From: Cellulomonas gelida
GTDB taxonomy: Bacteria > Actinomycetota > Actinomycetes > Actinomycetales > Cellulomonadaceae
Direction of reading: 5' to 3'
Assembly: GCF_006538725.1 (NCBI RefSeq)
Contig: NZ_BJLQ01000002.1
Coordinates: 62,001 to 126,000, forward strand
Length of the DNA stretch: 64,000 bases
Below are positions 55,376-64,000 of this stretch, piece by piece. The translations under genes were made by a program, and so were the position numbers. The notes under the pieces are model-generated. The model ran no database searches. It saw only the letters and a program-made list of their open reading frames with translations, and was not told the DNA's origin. Positions within the stretch are counted from its first letter, which is position 1. Every line of letters starts with the position of its first letter.

Positions 55376-57283
55376 TCAGCGTGTCTGGGAGACCCAGGCG
55401 CCGTGCATCGTGGCGTACAGGCCGTCGGCCGCGACGAGGTCGTCGTGGTGGCCCTGCTCGACGACACGGCCCGCGTCGACCACGACGACCGCGTCGGCGG
55501 CCTCGGCGGTCGAGAGCCGGTGGGCGATCGTGATCGTGGTGCGACCCTCGGTCAGGCTCGCCAGCGCCCGAGCGAGGCGCACCTCGGTCGCGGGGTCGAC
55601 CGCGGACGTCGCCTCGTCGAGCAGCAGCAGGTCGGCGTCGGCGAGGTAGGCGCGCGCGAGCGCGACGAGCTGTCGCTCACCGGCGGAGAGCGACTCGCCG
55701 CGCTGGCCGACGGGCGTGTCCAGCCCGGCGACGAGCTCGTCGACCCACGGGCCCAGGCCGAGCGCGTCGACCGCCTCGCGCACGCGCGGGTCGTCGTGCG
55801 GCGGCGTCCAGGACGCGTCCTCGTCGTCGCGCAGTCCGTACGCGATGTTCTGCGCGAGCGTCCCGTCGAAGAGGAATCCCTCCTGCGGCACGAGCACGAC
55901 GCGACGGCGCAGCTGGTCGTGCCGGATGTCGCGCAGGTCGGTGCCGTCGAGCAGGATCCGGCCGTGCGTCGGGTCCACGAGCCGCGCGACGAGGCGCGCG
56001 ATCGTCGTCTTGCCGGAGCCCGTCGCCCCCACCACCGCGACCGACGAGCCCGCGGGGACGACCACATCCACGTCGCGCAGGACCGGCGGCCCGTCGGGGT
56101 AGGCGAACCCGACCCCCCGCAGCTCGACGTGCGCGGGCGCGCGGGGGCTCGGCGTCCCCCGCTCGCCCGGGTCGACGAGCTCCACAGGCGTCTCGAGCAC
56201 GCCGAGCACCCGGCGCCAGCCCGCGACCGCGTTCTGCAGCTCGTTGAGGATCTCGGTCGCCATCTGCACGGGACCGGTGAAGAGCTGGACCAGGAACAGG
56301 AACGCCAGCAGGCGACCCGCGGTCAGGTCCCCCGCGACCCCGAGGTACGTCCCCGCGACGACGACCACCGCGAGCACCAGGTTCGCGGTGAGCACGCCCG
56401 ACGAGAAGACGGTGGCGACCAGGTTCTGCGCACGGACCATCGCACGGCGGGTCGCGCCGATCGCGGCGTCGGTCGAGCGCTGCGTGCGGTCCGCGACGCC
56501 GTACGCGCGGATCGTCTCAGCGCCCACGACCGACTCGGAGACAGCACCGAGCATGGCGCCGTACCGCTCGCGCACCCGGGAGTACCGGGCGTTGACGCGC
56601 TTCTGCAGCGGCTGCAGCGCGACGACCAGCGGCACGAACCCGAGCCAGACGATGAGGGTGAGCTGCCACGAGTAGACGGCCATGAGCGCGGTCGCCACGA
56701 GGATCTGCAGCACTGAGACCAGCAGCATGATCCCGCCCCACTGCACGAACAGCGAGATGGTGTCGACGTCCGACGTGACGCGCGAGACCAGGCTGCCGCG
56801 GCGCTCGGTGCCGCGCGTGAGGACCGACAGGTCGTGCACGTGCCGGAACGCGCGCGTGCGCAGCTGCAGCAAGCCGGCCTCGCTCGAACGGAACAGGCGG
56901 ATGTTGACGGCCGCCGAGCACAGCGCGCCGAGCACGAGGCCCGCCAGGGCGATCGTGGCGAGCACCGCCACCCGGCCGACGTCCGGCCCGCCCGCGGCGA
57001 GGATCCCCGTGTCGACCGTCTGCTGCACCGCGATCGGGACCAGCACGCGCCCGACCGCGGCGAGCGTCGCGAGCACGATCGTGAGCCCGAGCCCCTCCAC
57101 GAGACGAGGCGAGATCTCGATGCCGCGGCGCAGGGTCGCGAGCACCCCCAGCGAGCTCGCCGAGCCCATCGAGTGACCGCTCGAGCTCGTGCCCTCGGAT
57201 CCTGACCCGGGCGTGCTCTCAGTCGCCTCGGCCGGCGTGGAGCGGGACGACGTCGCTGTCGACTCCTTGCGCGAGCCCGTCAT
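55376..57283 (-). CDS. ABC exporter half-transporter, canonical catalytic NBD
   Basis: 635 residues: about 45 Ser/Thr-rich residues, a six-helix transmembrane domain (50-340), and an ATPase domain with Walker [12 protein letters not shown]-loop LVPQEG, signature LSAGERQ (degenerate from LSGGQ), Walker [12 protein letters not shown] with catalytic Glu, and H-loop IAHRLST. It pairs with the next gene as a heterodimer: this subunit supplies the intact Walker B/His side and the degenerate signature. The ATG at 57283 overlaps the partner's stop. The substrate is unknown; multidrug- or lipid-type exporters share this architecture. Confidence 0.92.
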   Translation of the reverse strand: MTGSRKESTATSSRSTPAEATESTPGSGSEGTSSSGHSMGSASSLGVLATLRRGIEISPRLVEGLGLTIVLATLAAVGRVLVPIAVQQTVDTGILAAGGPDVGRVAVLATIALAGLVLGALCSAAVNIRLFRSSEAGLLQLRTRAFRHVHDLSVLTRGTERRGSLVSRVTSDVDTISLFVQWGGIMLLVSVLQILVATALMAVYSWQLTLIVWLGFVPLVVALQPLQKRVNARYSRVRERYGAMLGAVSESVVGAETIRAYGVADRTQRSTDAAIGATRRAMVRAQNLVATVFSSGVLTANLVLAVVVVAGTYLGVAGDLTAGRLLAFLFLVQLFTGPVQMATEILNELQNAVAGWRRVLGVLETPVELVDPGERGTPSPRAPAHVELRGVGFAYPDGPPVLRDVDVVVPAGSSVAVVGATGSGKTTIARLVARLVDPTHGRILLDGTDLRDIRHDQLRRRVVLVPQEGFLFDGTLAQNIAYGLRDDEDASWTPPHDDPRVREAVDALGLGPWVDELVAGLDTPVGQRGESLSAGERQLVALARAYLADADLLLLDEATSAVDPATEVRLARALASLTEGRTTITIAHRLSTAEAADAVVVVDAGRVVEQGHHDDLVAADGLYATMHGAWVSQTR

Positions 57284-59253
57284 CGTGCGTCCACCGTCTC
57301 GTCCGTCTCGTCCGCGGCATACCCGTCGTCGCCGGTCTCGTCGTCGCCGGTCTCGTCGTCGACGTCCTCCTCGTCCCAGTCGCGGCCCGCACGTCGCTCG
57401 CTCTCCCGCTCGTACGCGGTCGCGAGGTCGCGGTACCCCTGGTCGCGCGCGAGCAGCTCGGCGTGGGTCCCGCGGTCGACGACGCGACCTCCGTCCAGGT
57501 GCACCACCTCGTCGGCGAGCAGCACCGACGACATGCGGTAGGCGACGAGCAGGACCGTGGGCCCCGGCTCCCCCGCCGACCCACGCAGGCCGCGCAGGAT
57601 CTCCTGCTCGACGCGCGGGTCGACTGCCGAGGTCGCGTCGTCGAGCACCAGGACGCTCGGTCGCCGCACGAGCGCACGCGCGAGCGCGAGCCGCTGCCGC
57701 TGCCCGCCGGACAGGTTCGCGCCGCGCTCCCCGAGGTGTGCGTCGAGCCCGTCCGGCAGCGCACGGACGACGTCGTCGACCCGCGCGACCCGCAGCGCGT
57801 GCCACACCTCGTCGTCCGACGGAGCCGCCGGGTCGTCCGGGTCGGCCAGGGTCACGTTGCCGCGGACGGTGTCCTCGAACACGAACGCGTGCTGCGCGAC
57901 GAGTGCCACGTGCTGCGCCAGGTCGTGCGGGTCGAGCTCGCGCAGGTCCACGCCGTCGACCAGGACGGCGCCGCGGTCCGGGTCGGCCAACCGCGAGACG
58001 AGCGTGACGAGGCTCGTCTTCCCGGCGCCCGTGGGTCCGACGACGGCCACGACGCGGCCCGCCGCGAGGTCGAGGTCGACGTCGTCCACGAGGGTCAGCG
58101 GACCCTGCGCGGTCTCGACGGTGCGCGTCGCGTGGTCGAACCGCACGCTCGCGCCGGTCGACGTGGACGACCAGCGCGTCGAGCCCGCGGGGAGCGCTCC
58201 GGTGCTGTCGACGACCCGCGCGATGCGGTCGTAGCCGACCAGCGCACGCGGGATCTCGCCCAGCACCCAGCCGAAGGCGCGCACGGGCACCGCGAGCAGC
58301 GTCAGCAGATACGCGGCCGCGACGACGTCACCGGTGTCGATGTTCCCCGTCGAGACCCGCCACGTCCCGACCACGAGGACGGCGAGCGTGCCCACCTGCG
58401 GCAGCAGGTCGATCACCGGGTCGAAGAACGCCCGGACGACGCCGACGCGCACGTTGGCGTCCGCGAGCCGGCCCGCGCGGTCCGCGAACCGTGCTTCCTC
58501 GCGCGCCTGCGTGCCGAGCGACGTCACGAGCAGCGCGGCCTCGAAGCTCTCGTGCGCGACGTCGGCGACCTCGGCCCGCAGCTGCTGCGCGTGCGTGATC
58601 GCGGGCGACATGCGGCGCTGGAACCAGGCGTTGGCGGCGATCGCGAGCGGGACGACGACGAGCGCGGCGAGCGCGAGCCACAGGTCCGTGCGCACCAGCG
58701 CGACCGTCGCCACCGCGAGCATCACCACGACGCCGAGCGCGAACGGCAGCGGGTTGAACACCGACGTCGACGCCTCGACGTCGGCACCCGCGTTGGACAG
58801 CAGCTGCCCGGTCGGGTGCTTGCGGTGCCAGGACATCGGCAGCCGCAGGTACTGGCGCGTGACCTTGAGCCGGTGGTCCTCCTGGACCAGCGCGTACCCC
58901 ATCCCCGCGAACACGCGGCGCCCGGCCACGCTCAGCGCGAGGGTCACGGCGACGAGCACGATCGCCCCGCCGGCCCACCAGATGCGTCCCTGTGCGCCCT
59001 CGTCCCCGGCCAGCGCCGGGACGACGACGTCGTCGGTCACCCAGCCGAGCACCCGGCTGACCGCCACCGTCGCGACACCGAACACGGCGGACGTGCCCAC
59101 CGCCGCGGCATAGGTCCACGGGTGCGCGCGCATGCCGCGCCAGATCAGGGTCGTGGCCCGGCGCGGGGTCGACCCCGTCAGCCGCATCGGAGCCGTCGGC
59201 CGGTCCCGGTCGGGGGGCGCCGAGGACGGCGACGACGACCGGGGCGAGGGCAT
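57280..59253 (-). CDS. ABC exporter half-transporter, degenerate NBD
   Basis: About 657 residues with a six-helix domain (40-330) and an ATPase domain: Walker A VGPTGAGKTS, intact signature LSGGQRQ, but Walker B VLVLDDATSAVD with Asp in place of the catalytic Glu, and AYRMSS with Tyr in place of the switch His. These losses are on the site opposite to that of its partner's defective signature. The tail of about 35 residues is strongly acidic (DEEDVDDETGDDETGDDG). The ATG at 59253 has GGAAGG upstream; ATG 59292 (670 residues) is an alternative. Confidence 0.92.
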   Translation of the reverse strand: MPSPRSSSPSSAPPDRDRPTAPMRLTGSTPRRATTLIWRGMRAHPWTYAAAVGTSAVFGVATVAVSRVLGWVTDDVVVPALAGDEGAQGRIWWAGGAIVLVAVTLALSVAGRRVFAGMGYALVQEDHRLKVTRQYLRLPMSWHRKHPTGQLLSNAGADVEASTSVFNPLPFALGVVVMLAVATVALVRTDLWLALAALVVVPLAIAANAWFQRRMSPAITHAQQLRAEVADVAHESFEAALLVTSLGTQAREEARFADRAGRLADANVRVGVVRAFFDPVIDLLPQVGTLAVLVVGTWRVSTGNIDTGDVVAAAYLLTLLAVPVRAFGWVLGEIPRALVGYDRIARVVDSTGALPAGSTRWSSTSTGASVRFDHATRTVETAQGPLTLVDDVDLDLAAGRVVAVVGPTGAGKTSLVTLVSRLADPDRGAVLVDGVDLRELDPHDLAQHVALVAQHAFVFEDTVRGNVTLADPDDPAAPSDDEVWHALRVARVDDVVRALPDGLDAHLGERGANLSGGQRQRLALARALVRRPSVLVLDDATSAVDPRVEQEILRGLRGSAGEPGPTVLLVAYRMSSVLLADEVVHLDGGRVVDRGTHAELLARDQGYRDLATAYERESERRAGRDWDEEDVDDETGDDETGDDGYAADETDETVDAR

Positions 59254-59368
59254 GACGACGAGCCTTCCGACGGGGAGGTGAGCAGCGCTCATCGTCTCAC
59301 GCACCTCCGACACCTCCCGTGGCGGCCCTCTGCGCGAAGGGCCGCGAGGACGACCGAGGAGTGGGACC

Positions 59369-60025
59369 ATGGCGTCCATGACGTGGCACGAGACCCTCCG
59401 CGCCGACCTCACGGACGCCCTGCGCGCCGCGACCCCCGACGCACCGACGCTCTGCGAGGGCTGGCAGGCGCGGCACCTCGCGGCGCACGTCGTGCTGCGC
59501 GAGAGCTCGCTGCGCGTCGGGGCCGGTATCGCGGTCCCCGCGCTCGCCGGCGCCGCCGAGCGCGCGATCGACGAGCTCGCGCAGACCGCGACCACACCCG
59601 AGGGCTACGCGGCCCTCGTCGACCGGGTCGCTGCCGGTCCGTCGCGCTGGCACCCGATGTCCGTGGCGGGCGACGCCGCGAACCTCGTCGAGTTCTACGT
59701 GCACGGCGAGGACGTCCGACGAGGCGCCGGCCCGGTGCCGCCGCGCGAGCTCGACCCCGCGCTGGCCGACGCGCTGTGGAAGGACGTCCGCCGGTTCGCG
59801 CGGGCTCGCACGCACAAGGTGCCCGTCGGCCTCGTGCTGGTGAACGCCGACGGTCCGCGGGCCCGCGTCAAGGGTCCGAAGGGCGAGCACGGCACCGTCG
59901 TCGTGCGGGGTGACGCGGGAGAGCTCGTGCTGTGGCTGTCGGGCCGGGGCGCGGCGTCCACCGTCGTCGCCCAGGGCGCGCCCGTCGACGTCGCGCTGCT
60001 CGCGGCACGCTTCCCGCTCCCCTGA
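59369..60025 (+). CDS. TIGR03085-like / mycothiol-dependent maleylpyruvate isomerase-fold protein
   Basis: 218 residues with a DinB-like four-helix domain (TLCEGWQARHLAAHVVLRES carries the usual His) and a C-terminal sterol-carrier-like domain with KGPKGEHGTVVVRGDAGELV (split) and LWLSGRG. This layout is that of the actinobacterial TIGR03085 family, related to mycothiol-dependent isomerases; the reaction is unknown. The ATG at 59369 has GAGGAG seven bases upstream. It is convergent with hisF and divergent from the ABC genes. Confidence 0.85.
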   Translation: MASMTWHETLRADLTDALRAATPDAPTLCEGWQARHLAAHVVLRESSLRVGAGIAVPALAGAAERAIDELAQTATTPEGYAALVDRVAAGPSRWHPMSVAGDAANLVEFYVHGEDVRRGAGPVPPRELDPALADALWKDVRRFARARTHKVPVGLVLVNADGPRARVKGPKGEHGTVVVRGDAGELVLWLSGRGAASTVVAQGAPVDVALLAARFPLP

Positions 60026-60056
60026 CGCTGCGGCGTCGTCAGCGGCCCGCCCTGCG

Positions 60057-60827
60057 TCAGCGGACGGTGATCCCCGCGTCGCGCAACGCCGCCTTCACCT
60101 CGCCGATCGTCAGCGTGCCGAAGTGGAACACGCTCGCGGCCAGGACCGCATCAGCACCCGCACGGGCCGCCTCGACGAAGTGCTCCGGCGTTCCCGCGCC
60201 TCCGCTCGCGATGAGCGGGACCGCGACCTCGGCACGGACGTCACGCAGCATCTCGAGGTCGAAGCCTGCCGTCGTCCCGTCGGCGTCCATCGAGTTGAGG
60301 AGCACCTCCCCGGCGCCCAGCTCGGCCGCCCGGACGGCCCACTGCACCGCGTCGATGCCCGTGCCACGACGACCGCCGTGCGTCGTGACCTCGTAGCCCG
60401 AGTCGGTCCGCACGTCGCCCGTCACGCGCCGCGCGTCGACCGACAGCACGAGCACCTGCGAGCCGAACCGGTCGGCGATCTCCGCGATGAGCTCGGGCCG
60501 CGCGATCGCCGCCGTGTTGACGCCGACCTTGTCCGCGCCCGCGCGCAGGAGCTTGTCCACGTCGTCGGCCGAGCGCACGCCGCCCCCCACGGTGAGCGGG
60601 ACGAACACCTCCTCGGCCGTGCGGCGCACCACGTCGAACGTCGTCTCGCGGTTACCGGACGACGCCGACACGTCGAGGAACGTCAGCTCGTCGGCGCCCT
60701 CCGTGTCGTACCGGTGCGCGAGCTCGACCGGGTCGCCCGCGTCGCGCAGGTTCTCGAAGTTCACACCCTTGACGACGCGGCCCGCGTCGACGTCGAGGCA
60801 CGGGATGACGCGCAGGGCGAGGCTCAC
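60057..60827 (-). CDS. hisF: imidazole glycerol phosphate synthase cyclase subunit
   Basis: 256 residues. HisF makes imidazole glycerol phosphate and AICAR from PRFAR with ammonia from HisH. Catalytic aspartates are in [14 protein letters not shown] (Asp about 11) and VLSVDARR. The (beta/alpha)8 phosphate loops GGGVRS and ASGGAGT are present. The GTG at 60827 overlaps the FKBP gene's stop by four bases, an unusual neighbour for a his gene. Confidence 0.96.
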   Translation of the reverse strand: MSLALRVIPCLDVDAGRVVKGVNFENLRDAGDPVELAHRYDTEGADELTFLDVSASSGNRETTFDVVRRTAEEVFVPLTVGGGVRSADDVDKLLRAGADKVGVNTAAIARPELIAEIADRFGSQVLVLSVDARRVTGDVRTDSGYEVTTHGGRRGTGIDAVQWAVRAAELGAGEVLLNSMDADGTTAGFDLEMLRDVRAEVAVPLIASGGAGTPEHFVEAARAGADAVLAASVFHFGTLTIGEVKAALRDAGITVR

Positions 60828-61705
60828 GAGGTCCCTCCGGGGGTCCGGGCGTTGAGGATGTCCACGACGAACACGACGGTCTGCCCGGCGAGCTCCTCGC
60901 TCTGCGTCACGCCGAGCGCGTACGACGGCGGCACCACGAGCATCACGCGGCTCCCGACGGGCTGGTCGACGAGCCCCTCCTGCCAGGCGGGCACGTCTTG
61001 CAGCGAGAACGACAGCGGCAGGCCGGAGGCCCACGTGGTGTCGAACTGCTCGCCACCCGTCCACGACCATCCCGTGAGCTGCACGGTCACGGTGTCCGTC
61101 GCGACCACCTGGCGCCCCGTGCCGCGCAGCAGCGGCTGCACGCGCAGGGTGGCGGGCGGCTCGGTCTCGAGCGGGGTCAGCTGGGGAGAGCCGTCCTTCG
61201 CCTCGGTGACGGTCGGGAAGCCCTCGCCCGGTGTGACCGGCGTCCCCTGGGCACGCGTCGGGAGCACGTCGATCACGGTCGCGGTCGGGTATGGGTCACC
61301 GTGCTCGGAGCCCGGGACGACCTGCAGGAGCCGCGCGCCGACGCGCTGGTCGCTCAGCGTCTCGTACAGGTCGAGGCCCAGGTCGGCCTCCGTGAGGAGC
61401 TGCGACGTGGGGCTGCTCGAGTAGCTCTCGCGCACGAGGCTGGCGTCGTCGGCGTTCTCGAGCCAGTAGTCGATGAGCACCGGCGCGCCGTCGACCAGCT
61501 CTGGCCCCGTCCCGGCCCAGATGGCCTCGCGGAACTCCTTCTCGACCGTCAGCGGCGCGACGTACACGAGCGTCGGGGCTGCCCCGGCATCACCGGTGAC
61601 GGTGATCTCCACGGGGACCTCGTCGGGCGTGGAGCAGGCCGCGAGGGCCAGCAGCCCGACGACCAGGGCGACGGCCCCGCCCCGCGCACGTCGCAGTCCT
61701 CGCAC
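60824..61705 (-). CDS. FKBP-type peptidyl-prolyl isomerase lipoprotein
   Basis: 293 residues. Signal sequence with lipobox LLALAAC|S gives a lipoprotein, which Lgt would modify. Two FKBP-like halves: the first (residues about 45-150) is degenerate, with [13 protein letters not shown] in place of the usual GTVFDSS-like core; the second (about 195-293) has [49 protein letters not shown] (split) and is the likely isomerase. The GTG at 61705 has AAGGA upstream. It lies downstream of pafA, common in actinobacteria. Confidence 0.87.
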   Translation of the reverse strand: MRGLRRARGGAVALVVGLLALAACSTPDEVPVEITVTGDAGAAPTLVYVAPLTVEKEFREAIWAGTGPELVDGAPVLIDYWLENADDASLVRESYSSSPTSQLLTEADLGLDLYETLSDQRVGARLLQVVPGSEHGDPYPTATVIDVLPTRAQGTPVTPGEGFPTVTEAKDGSPQLTPLETEPPATLRVQPLLRGTGRQVVATDTVTVQLTGWSWTGGEQFDTTWASGLPLSFSLQDVPAWQEGLVDQPVGSRVMLVVPPSYALGVTQSEELAGQTVVFVVDILNARTPGGTS

Positions 61706-61811
61706 CCCAGGTCCTTCGTCTCGTCGTCCGGCCGCAGTCCAGCGGCCCCGGGTCCGACCCCGGCGGACCGACACTCTACGTCCCCTGCCTGCGCACCCCG
61801 GGAGCGGGGCG

Positions 61812-63173
61812 TCACATGGACTCGATGAGCCGCTCCACCCGGTCGTCGACGCTGCGGAACGGGTCCTTGCACAGGACCGTGCGCTGCGCCTGGTCGTTGA
61901 GCTTGAGGTGCACCCAGTCCACCGTGTAGTCGCGGCGGGCCTCCTGAGCGGCGCGGACGAAGTCGCCGCGCAGCTTGGCGCGCGTCGTCTGCGGCGGCAC
62001 CGATGTCGCCTCGAACACCTCGAGGTCCGTGGTCAGCCGCTCCACGAGGCCCTTGGCCGCGAGCAGGTTGTACAGGCCCTCGGTGCGCGAGATGTCGTGG
62101 TACGCGAGGTCGAGCCGCTGCACGCGGACGTCCGACAGCGGCAGGTCGTGCTTGGCGCGGTACCGCTCGATCAGCCGGTACTTGATGACCCAGTCGAGCT
62201 CGCGCTCCACGAGGGACAGGTCGCCCGTGCGCAGCGCGTGCAGGCCCCGCTCCCACAGCTCGAGCACCTGCTTGTCCTGCGGCGAGCCGCCGCCGCGCTG
62301 GGCCACGAAGTCGCTGACCCGCGCCAGGTACTCCTCCTGCAGGTCGACGGCCGTGGCCGTGCGTCCGTTCGCGAGGGTGATGGGCGCCAGCCCGGTCATG
62401 TCGTGGCTGATGTCCCGGATCGCGCGGATCGGGTTCTCGAGCGACAGGTCCCGCATCGGGATGCCGGCCTCGACCAGCCGCAGCAGCAGGTCGGTCGCGC
62501 CGACCTTGAGCATGGTCGTGGACTCCGACATCGAGGAGTCGCCGACGATCACGTGCAGGCGACGGAAGTGCTCGGCGTCGGCGTGCGGCTCGTCGCGCGT
62601 GTTGATGATCGGCCGCGACCTGGTCGTCGCGCTCGAGACCGCCTCCCAGATGTGGTCGGCGCGCTGCGACAGGCAGTAGACCGCGCCGCGCGGTGTCGAC
62701 AGCACCTTTCCCGCGCCCGTGAGGACCTGCCGCGTGATGAGGAACGGCACGAGCACGTCCGACAGCCGTCCGAAGTCACCCTGCCGCCGCACGAGGTAGT
62801 TCTCGTGGCAGCCGTAGGAGTTGCCGGCTGAGTCGGTGTTGTTCTTGAAGAGGTGGATGGTGCCGGGCAGGCCCTCGTGCTCGAGCCGCTGCTGCGCGTC
62901 GGCGACGAGCCCTTCGAGGATCCGCTCCCCCGCGCGGTCGTGCGTGACGAGCTGCCGCACGTCGTCGCACTCGGCCGTCGCGTACTCGGGGTGCGAGCCG
63001 ACGTCGAGGTACAGCCGCGAGCCGTTGCGCAGGAAGACGTTCGACGAGCGCCCCCACGCGACGACCTTGCGGAACAGGTACCGCGCCACCTCGTCGGCCG
63101 ACAGACCGCGCCCGTCGGTGGCGGCGCACGTGACGCCGTACTCGGTCTCCAGACCGAAGATCCGCTTGTCCAT
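61812..63173 (-). CDS. pafA: Pup-protein ligase
   Basis: 453 residues. PafA attaches the small protein Pup to lysines, marking proteins for the proteasome. The carboxylate-amine-ligase fold shows [13 protein letters not shown] at the start (Mg/ATP Glu), [13 protein letters not shown] with the catalytic Asp, and [19 protein letters not shown] (split). The start shares a base region with the prcA stop, so prcB-prcA-pafA is one unit. Length and motifs match PafA rather than the depupylase Dop. Confidence 0.96.
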   Translation of the reverse strand: MDKRIFGLETEYGVTCAATDGRGLSADEVARYLFRKVVAWGRSSNVFLRNGSRLYLDVGSHPEYATAECDDVRQLVTHDRAGERILEGLVADAQQRLEHEGLPGTIHLFKNNTDSAGNSYGCHENYLVRRQGDFGRLSDVLVPFLITRQVLTGAGKVLSTPRGAVYCLSQRADHIWEAVSSATTRSRPIINTRDEPHADAEHFRRLHVIVGDSSMSESTTMLKVGATDLLLRLVEAGIPMRDLSLENPIRAIRDISHDMTGLAPITLANGRTATAVDLQEEYLARVSDFVAQRGGGSPQDKQVLELWERGLHALRTGDLSLVERELDWVIKYRLIERYRAKHDLPLSDVRVQRLDLAYHDISRTEGLYNLLAAKGLVERLTTDLEVFEATSVPPQTTRAKLRGDFVRAAQEARRDYTVDWVHLKLNDQAQRTVLCKDPFRSVDDRVERLIESM

Positions 63174-63871
63174 CAGCCCTCCAGCAGGTCCTCCAGCAGC
63201 GGCCCCGCCAGACGGCGGAACGCGCGGCGCGGACGGGTCCGGTCCAGCACGGCGACCTCGAGCTGCGCGGCCGGCAGCGTGCGCTGCTCACCACCCTCCT
63301 CGGGTGCCGAGCCCAGCGCGCGCACGGCGAGCTGGAGCACCTGCGGCAGGCTCAGACCCGGCTGCCACTCGCCCTCGACGAGGCCCGCGAGCCGCTCGGC
63401 CTGGCCGCCCATGACGACCCAGCCGTGCTCGTCGGCCACCGAGCCGTCGTACGTGAGGCGGTAGATCTGGTCGGTGTCCGCGGTGCGGCCCACCTCGGCG
63501 ACGACGAGCTCGACCTCGAGCGGCTTCGACTCGGTGGTGAACACCGTGCCCAGCGTCTGCGCGTAGGCGTTCGCCAGCGCACGCGCCGTGACGTCCTCAC
63601 GGTCGTAGGAGTAGCCACGCAGGTCGGCGTACCGCACCCCGGCCACGCGCAGGTTCTCGAACTCGTTGTACTTGCCGACGGCCGCGAACGCGATGCGGTC
63701 GTAGATCTCCGAGACCTTGTGCAGCGCGCGCGAGGCGTTCTCGGTCGCGAACGCGATCCCCTCGTCGTACTGCACGACGACCACGCTGCGGCCACGCGCG
63801 ATGCCCTTGCGCGCGTAGTCCGCGCGGTCCTTCATCAGCTGCTCGGGCGAGACGTAGAACGGCATGCTCAT
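63173..63871 (-). CDS. prcA: proteasome alpha subunit
   Basis: 232 residues. N-terminal gate helix with [22 protein letters not shown], then [21 protein letters not shown] typical of actinobacterial alpha subunits, and a C-terminal tail extending past [12 protein letters not shown]. It forms the outer rings of the 20S core. The ATG at 63871 overlaps the prcB stop (ATGA). Confidence 0.96.
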   Translation of the reverse strand: MSMPFYVSPEQLMKDRADYARKGIARGRSVVVVQYDEGIAFATENASRALHKVSEIYDRIAFAAVGKYNEFENLRVAGVRYADLRGYSYDREDVTARALANAYAQTLGTVFTTESKPLEVELVVAEVGRTADTDQIYRLTYDGSVADEHGWVVMGGQAERLAGLVEGEWQPGLSLPQVLQLAVRALGSAPEEGGEQRTLPAAQLEVAVLDRTRPRRAFRRLAGPLLEDLLEG

Positions 63872-64000
63872 GCGCGCTCACCTCCACGGGCGTGACCGTG
63901 CTGCGCACGGCGGTCGGCGACGACGGTCTCGACGACGCCCTCGAGCGTCTCGTCCGGCACCCGCAGGTACCCGGACCGCGTGACGGTCGCGACGACGGGC
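63868..64000 (-). CDS. prcB: proteasome beta subunit, C-terminal fragment
   Basis: Only the last 44 codons are in the window, ending [18 protein letters not shown]. The stretch [17 protein letters not shown] and the overlap with prcA identify it as the catalytic beta subunit's C-terminus. The active-site threonine lies outside the window. Confidence 0.85.
   Translation of the reverse strand, partial: PVVATVTRSGYLRVPDETLEGVVETVVADRRAQHGHARGGERA

Overview
This window is high-GC actinobacterial chromosome, most like Cellulomonas or a close relative. The evidence is codon use saturated with G/C in third positions, frequent GTG starts, a Pup-proteasome locus (prcB-prcA-pafA), a mycothiol-dependent-isomerase-like protein, and actinobacterial gene orders (aroC-aroK-aroB-aroQ-efp-nusB-pyrR-pyrB-pyrC; trp genes followed by lgt, gltBD and pyk). 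I see no tRNA, rRNA, CRISPR array, insertion sequence or prophage.

Layout, left to right. 1-2,622: pyrR-pyrB-pyrC (minus strand, pyrC cut by the edge), with a PyrR-binding-loop match in the pyrR leader. 2,753-7,181: a PrmC-related methyltransferase and two tandem secreted subtilases. 7,359-9,620: a membrane GGDEF-EAL protein. 9,695-10,676: efp-nusB. 11,012-12,203: a small membrane protein and a SatD-like regulator, convergent over a 17-bp tandem repeat. 12,267-19,923: shikimate genes aroQ, aroB, aroK and aroC, interrupted by an opposite-strand gene for a 1,309-residue secreted fibronectin-III protein. 20,016-37,250: a complete monoderm type IV pilus locus (pilMNO, prepilin peptidase, six pilin-like or PilX-like proteins, pilA, pilC, pilT, pilB); one PilX-like gene is frameshifted at a G8 tract. 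37,369-38,217: an alpha/beta hydrolase. 38,302-45,832: pyk and gltDB. 46,014-55,296: lgt, trpA, trpB, trpC, four small membrane-protein genes, a Trp-associated membrane protein, trpE and hisI. 55,376-59,253: a heterodimeric ABC exporter. 59,369-64,000: a TIGR03085-type protein, hisF, an FKBP lipoprotein, pafA, prcA and the 3' end of prcB.

The most notable finding is a set of sigma-28/FliA-like promoters of the form CTCA-N17-GCCGAT, all with exactly 17 bases between the two boxes. They lie in the correct orientation upstream of pilB, pilT, pilM, a minor-prepilin gene, the fibronectin-III gene, one subtilase and (with TTCA) the GGDEF-EAL gene; pilA has a weaker copy. This suggests that pili, secreted surface proteins, a secreted protease and a c-di-GMP enzyme are switched on together by a motility sigma factor encoded outside the window. 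All of these genes are insertions into otherwise conserved housekeeping gene order (between aroC and aroK, between aroC and the pyk/trp region, and between nusB and pyrR).

Functional assignments rest on motifs and family resemblance read by eye. No database search was run. Promoters and terminators are pattern-based predictions.
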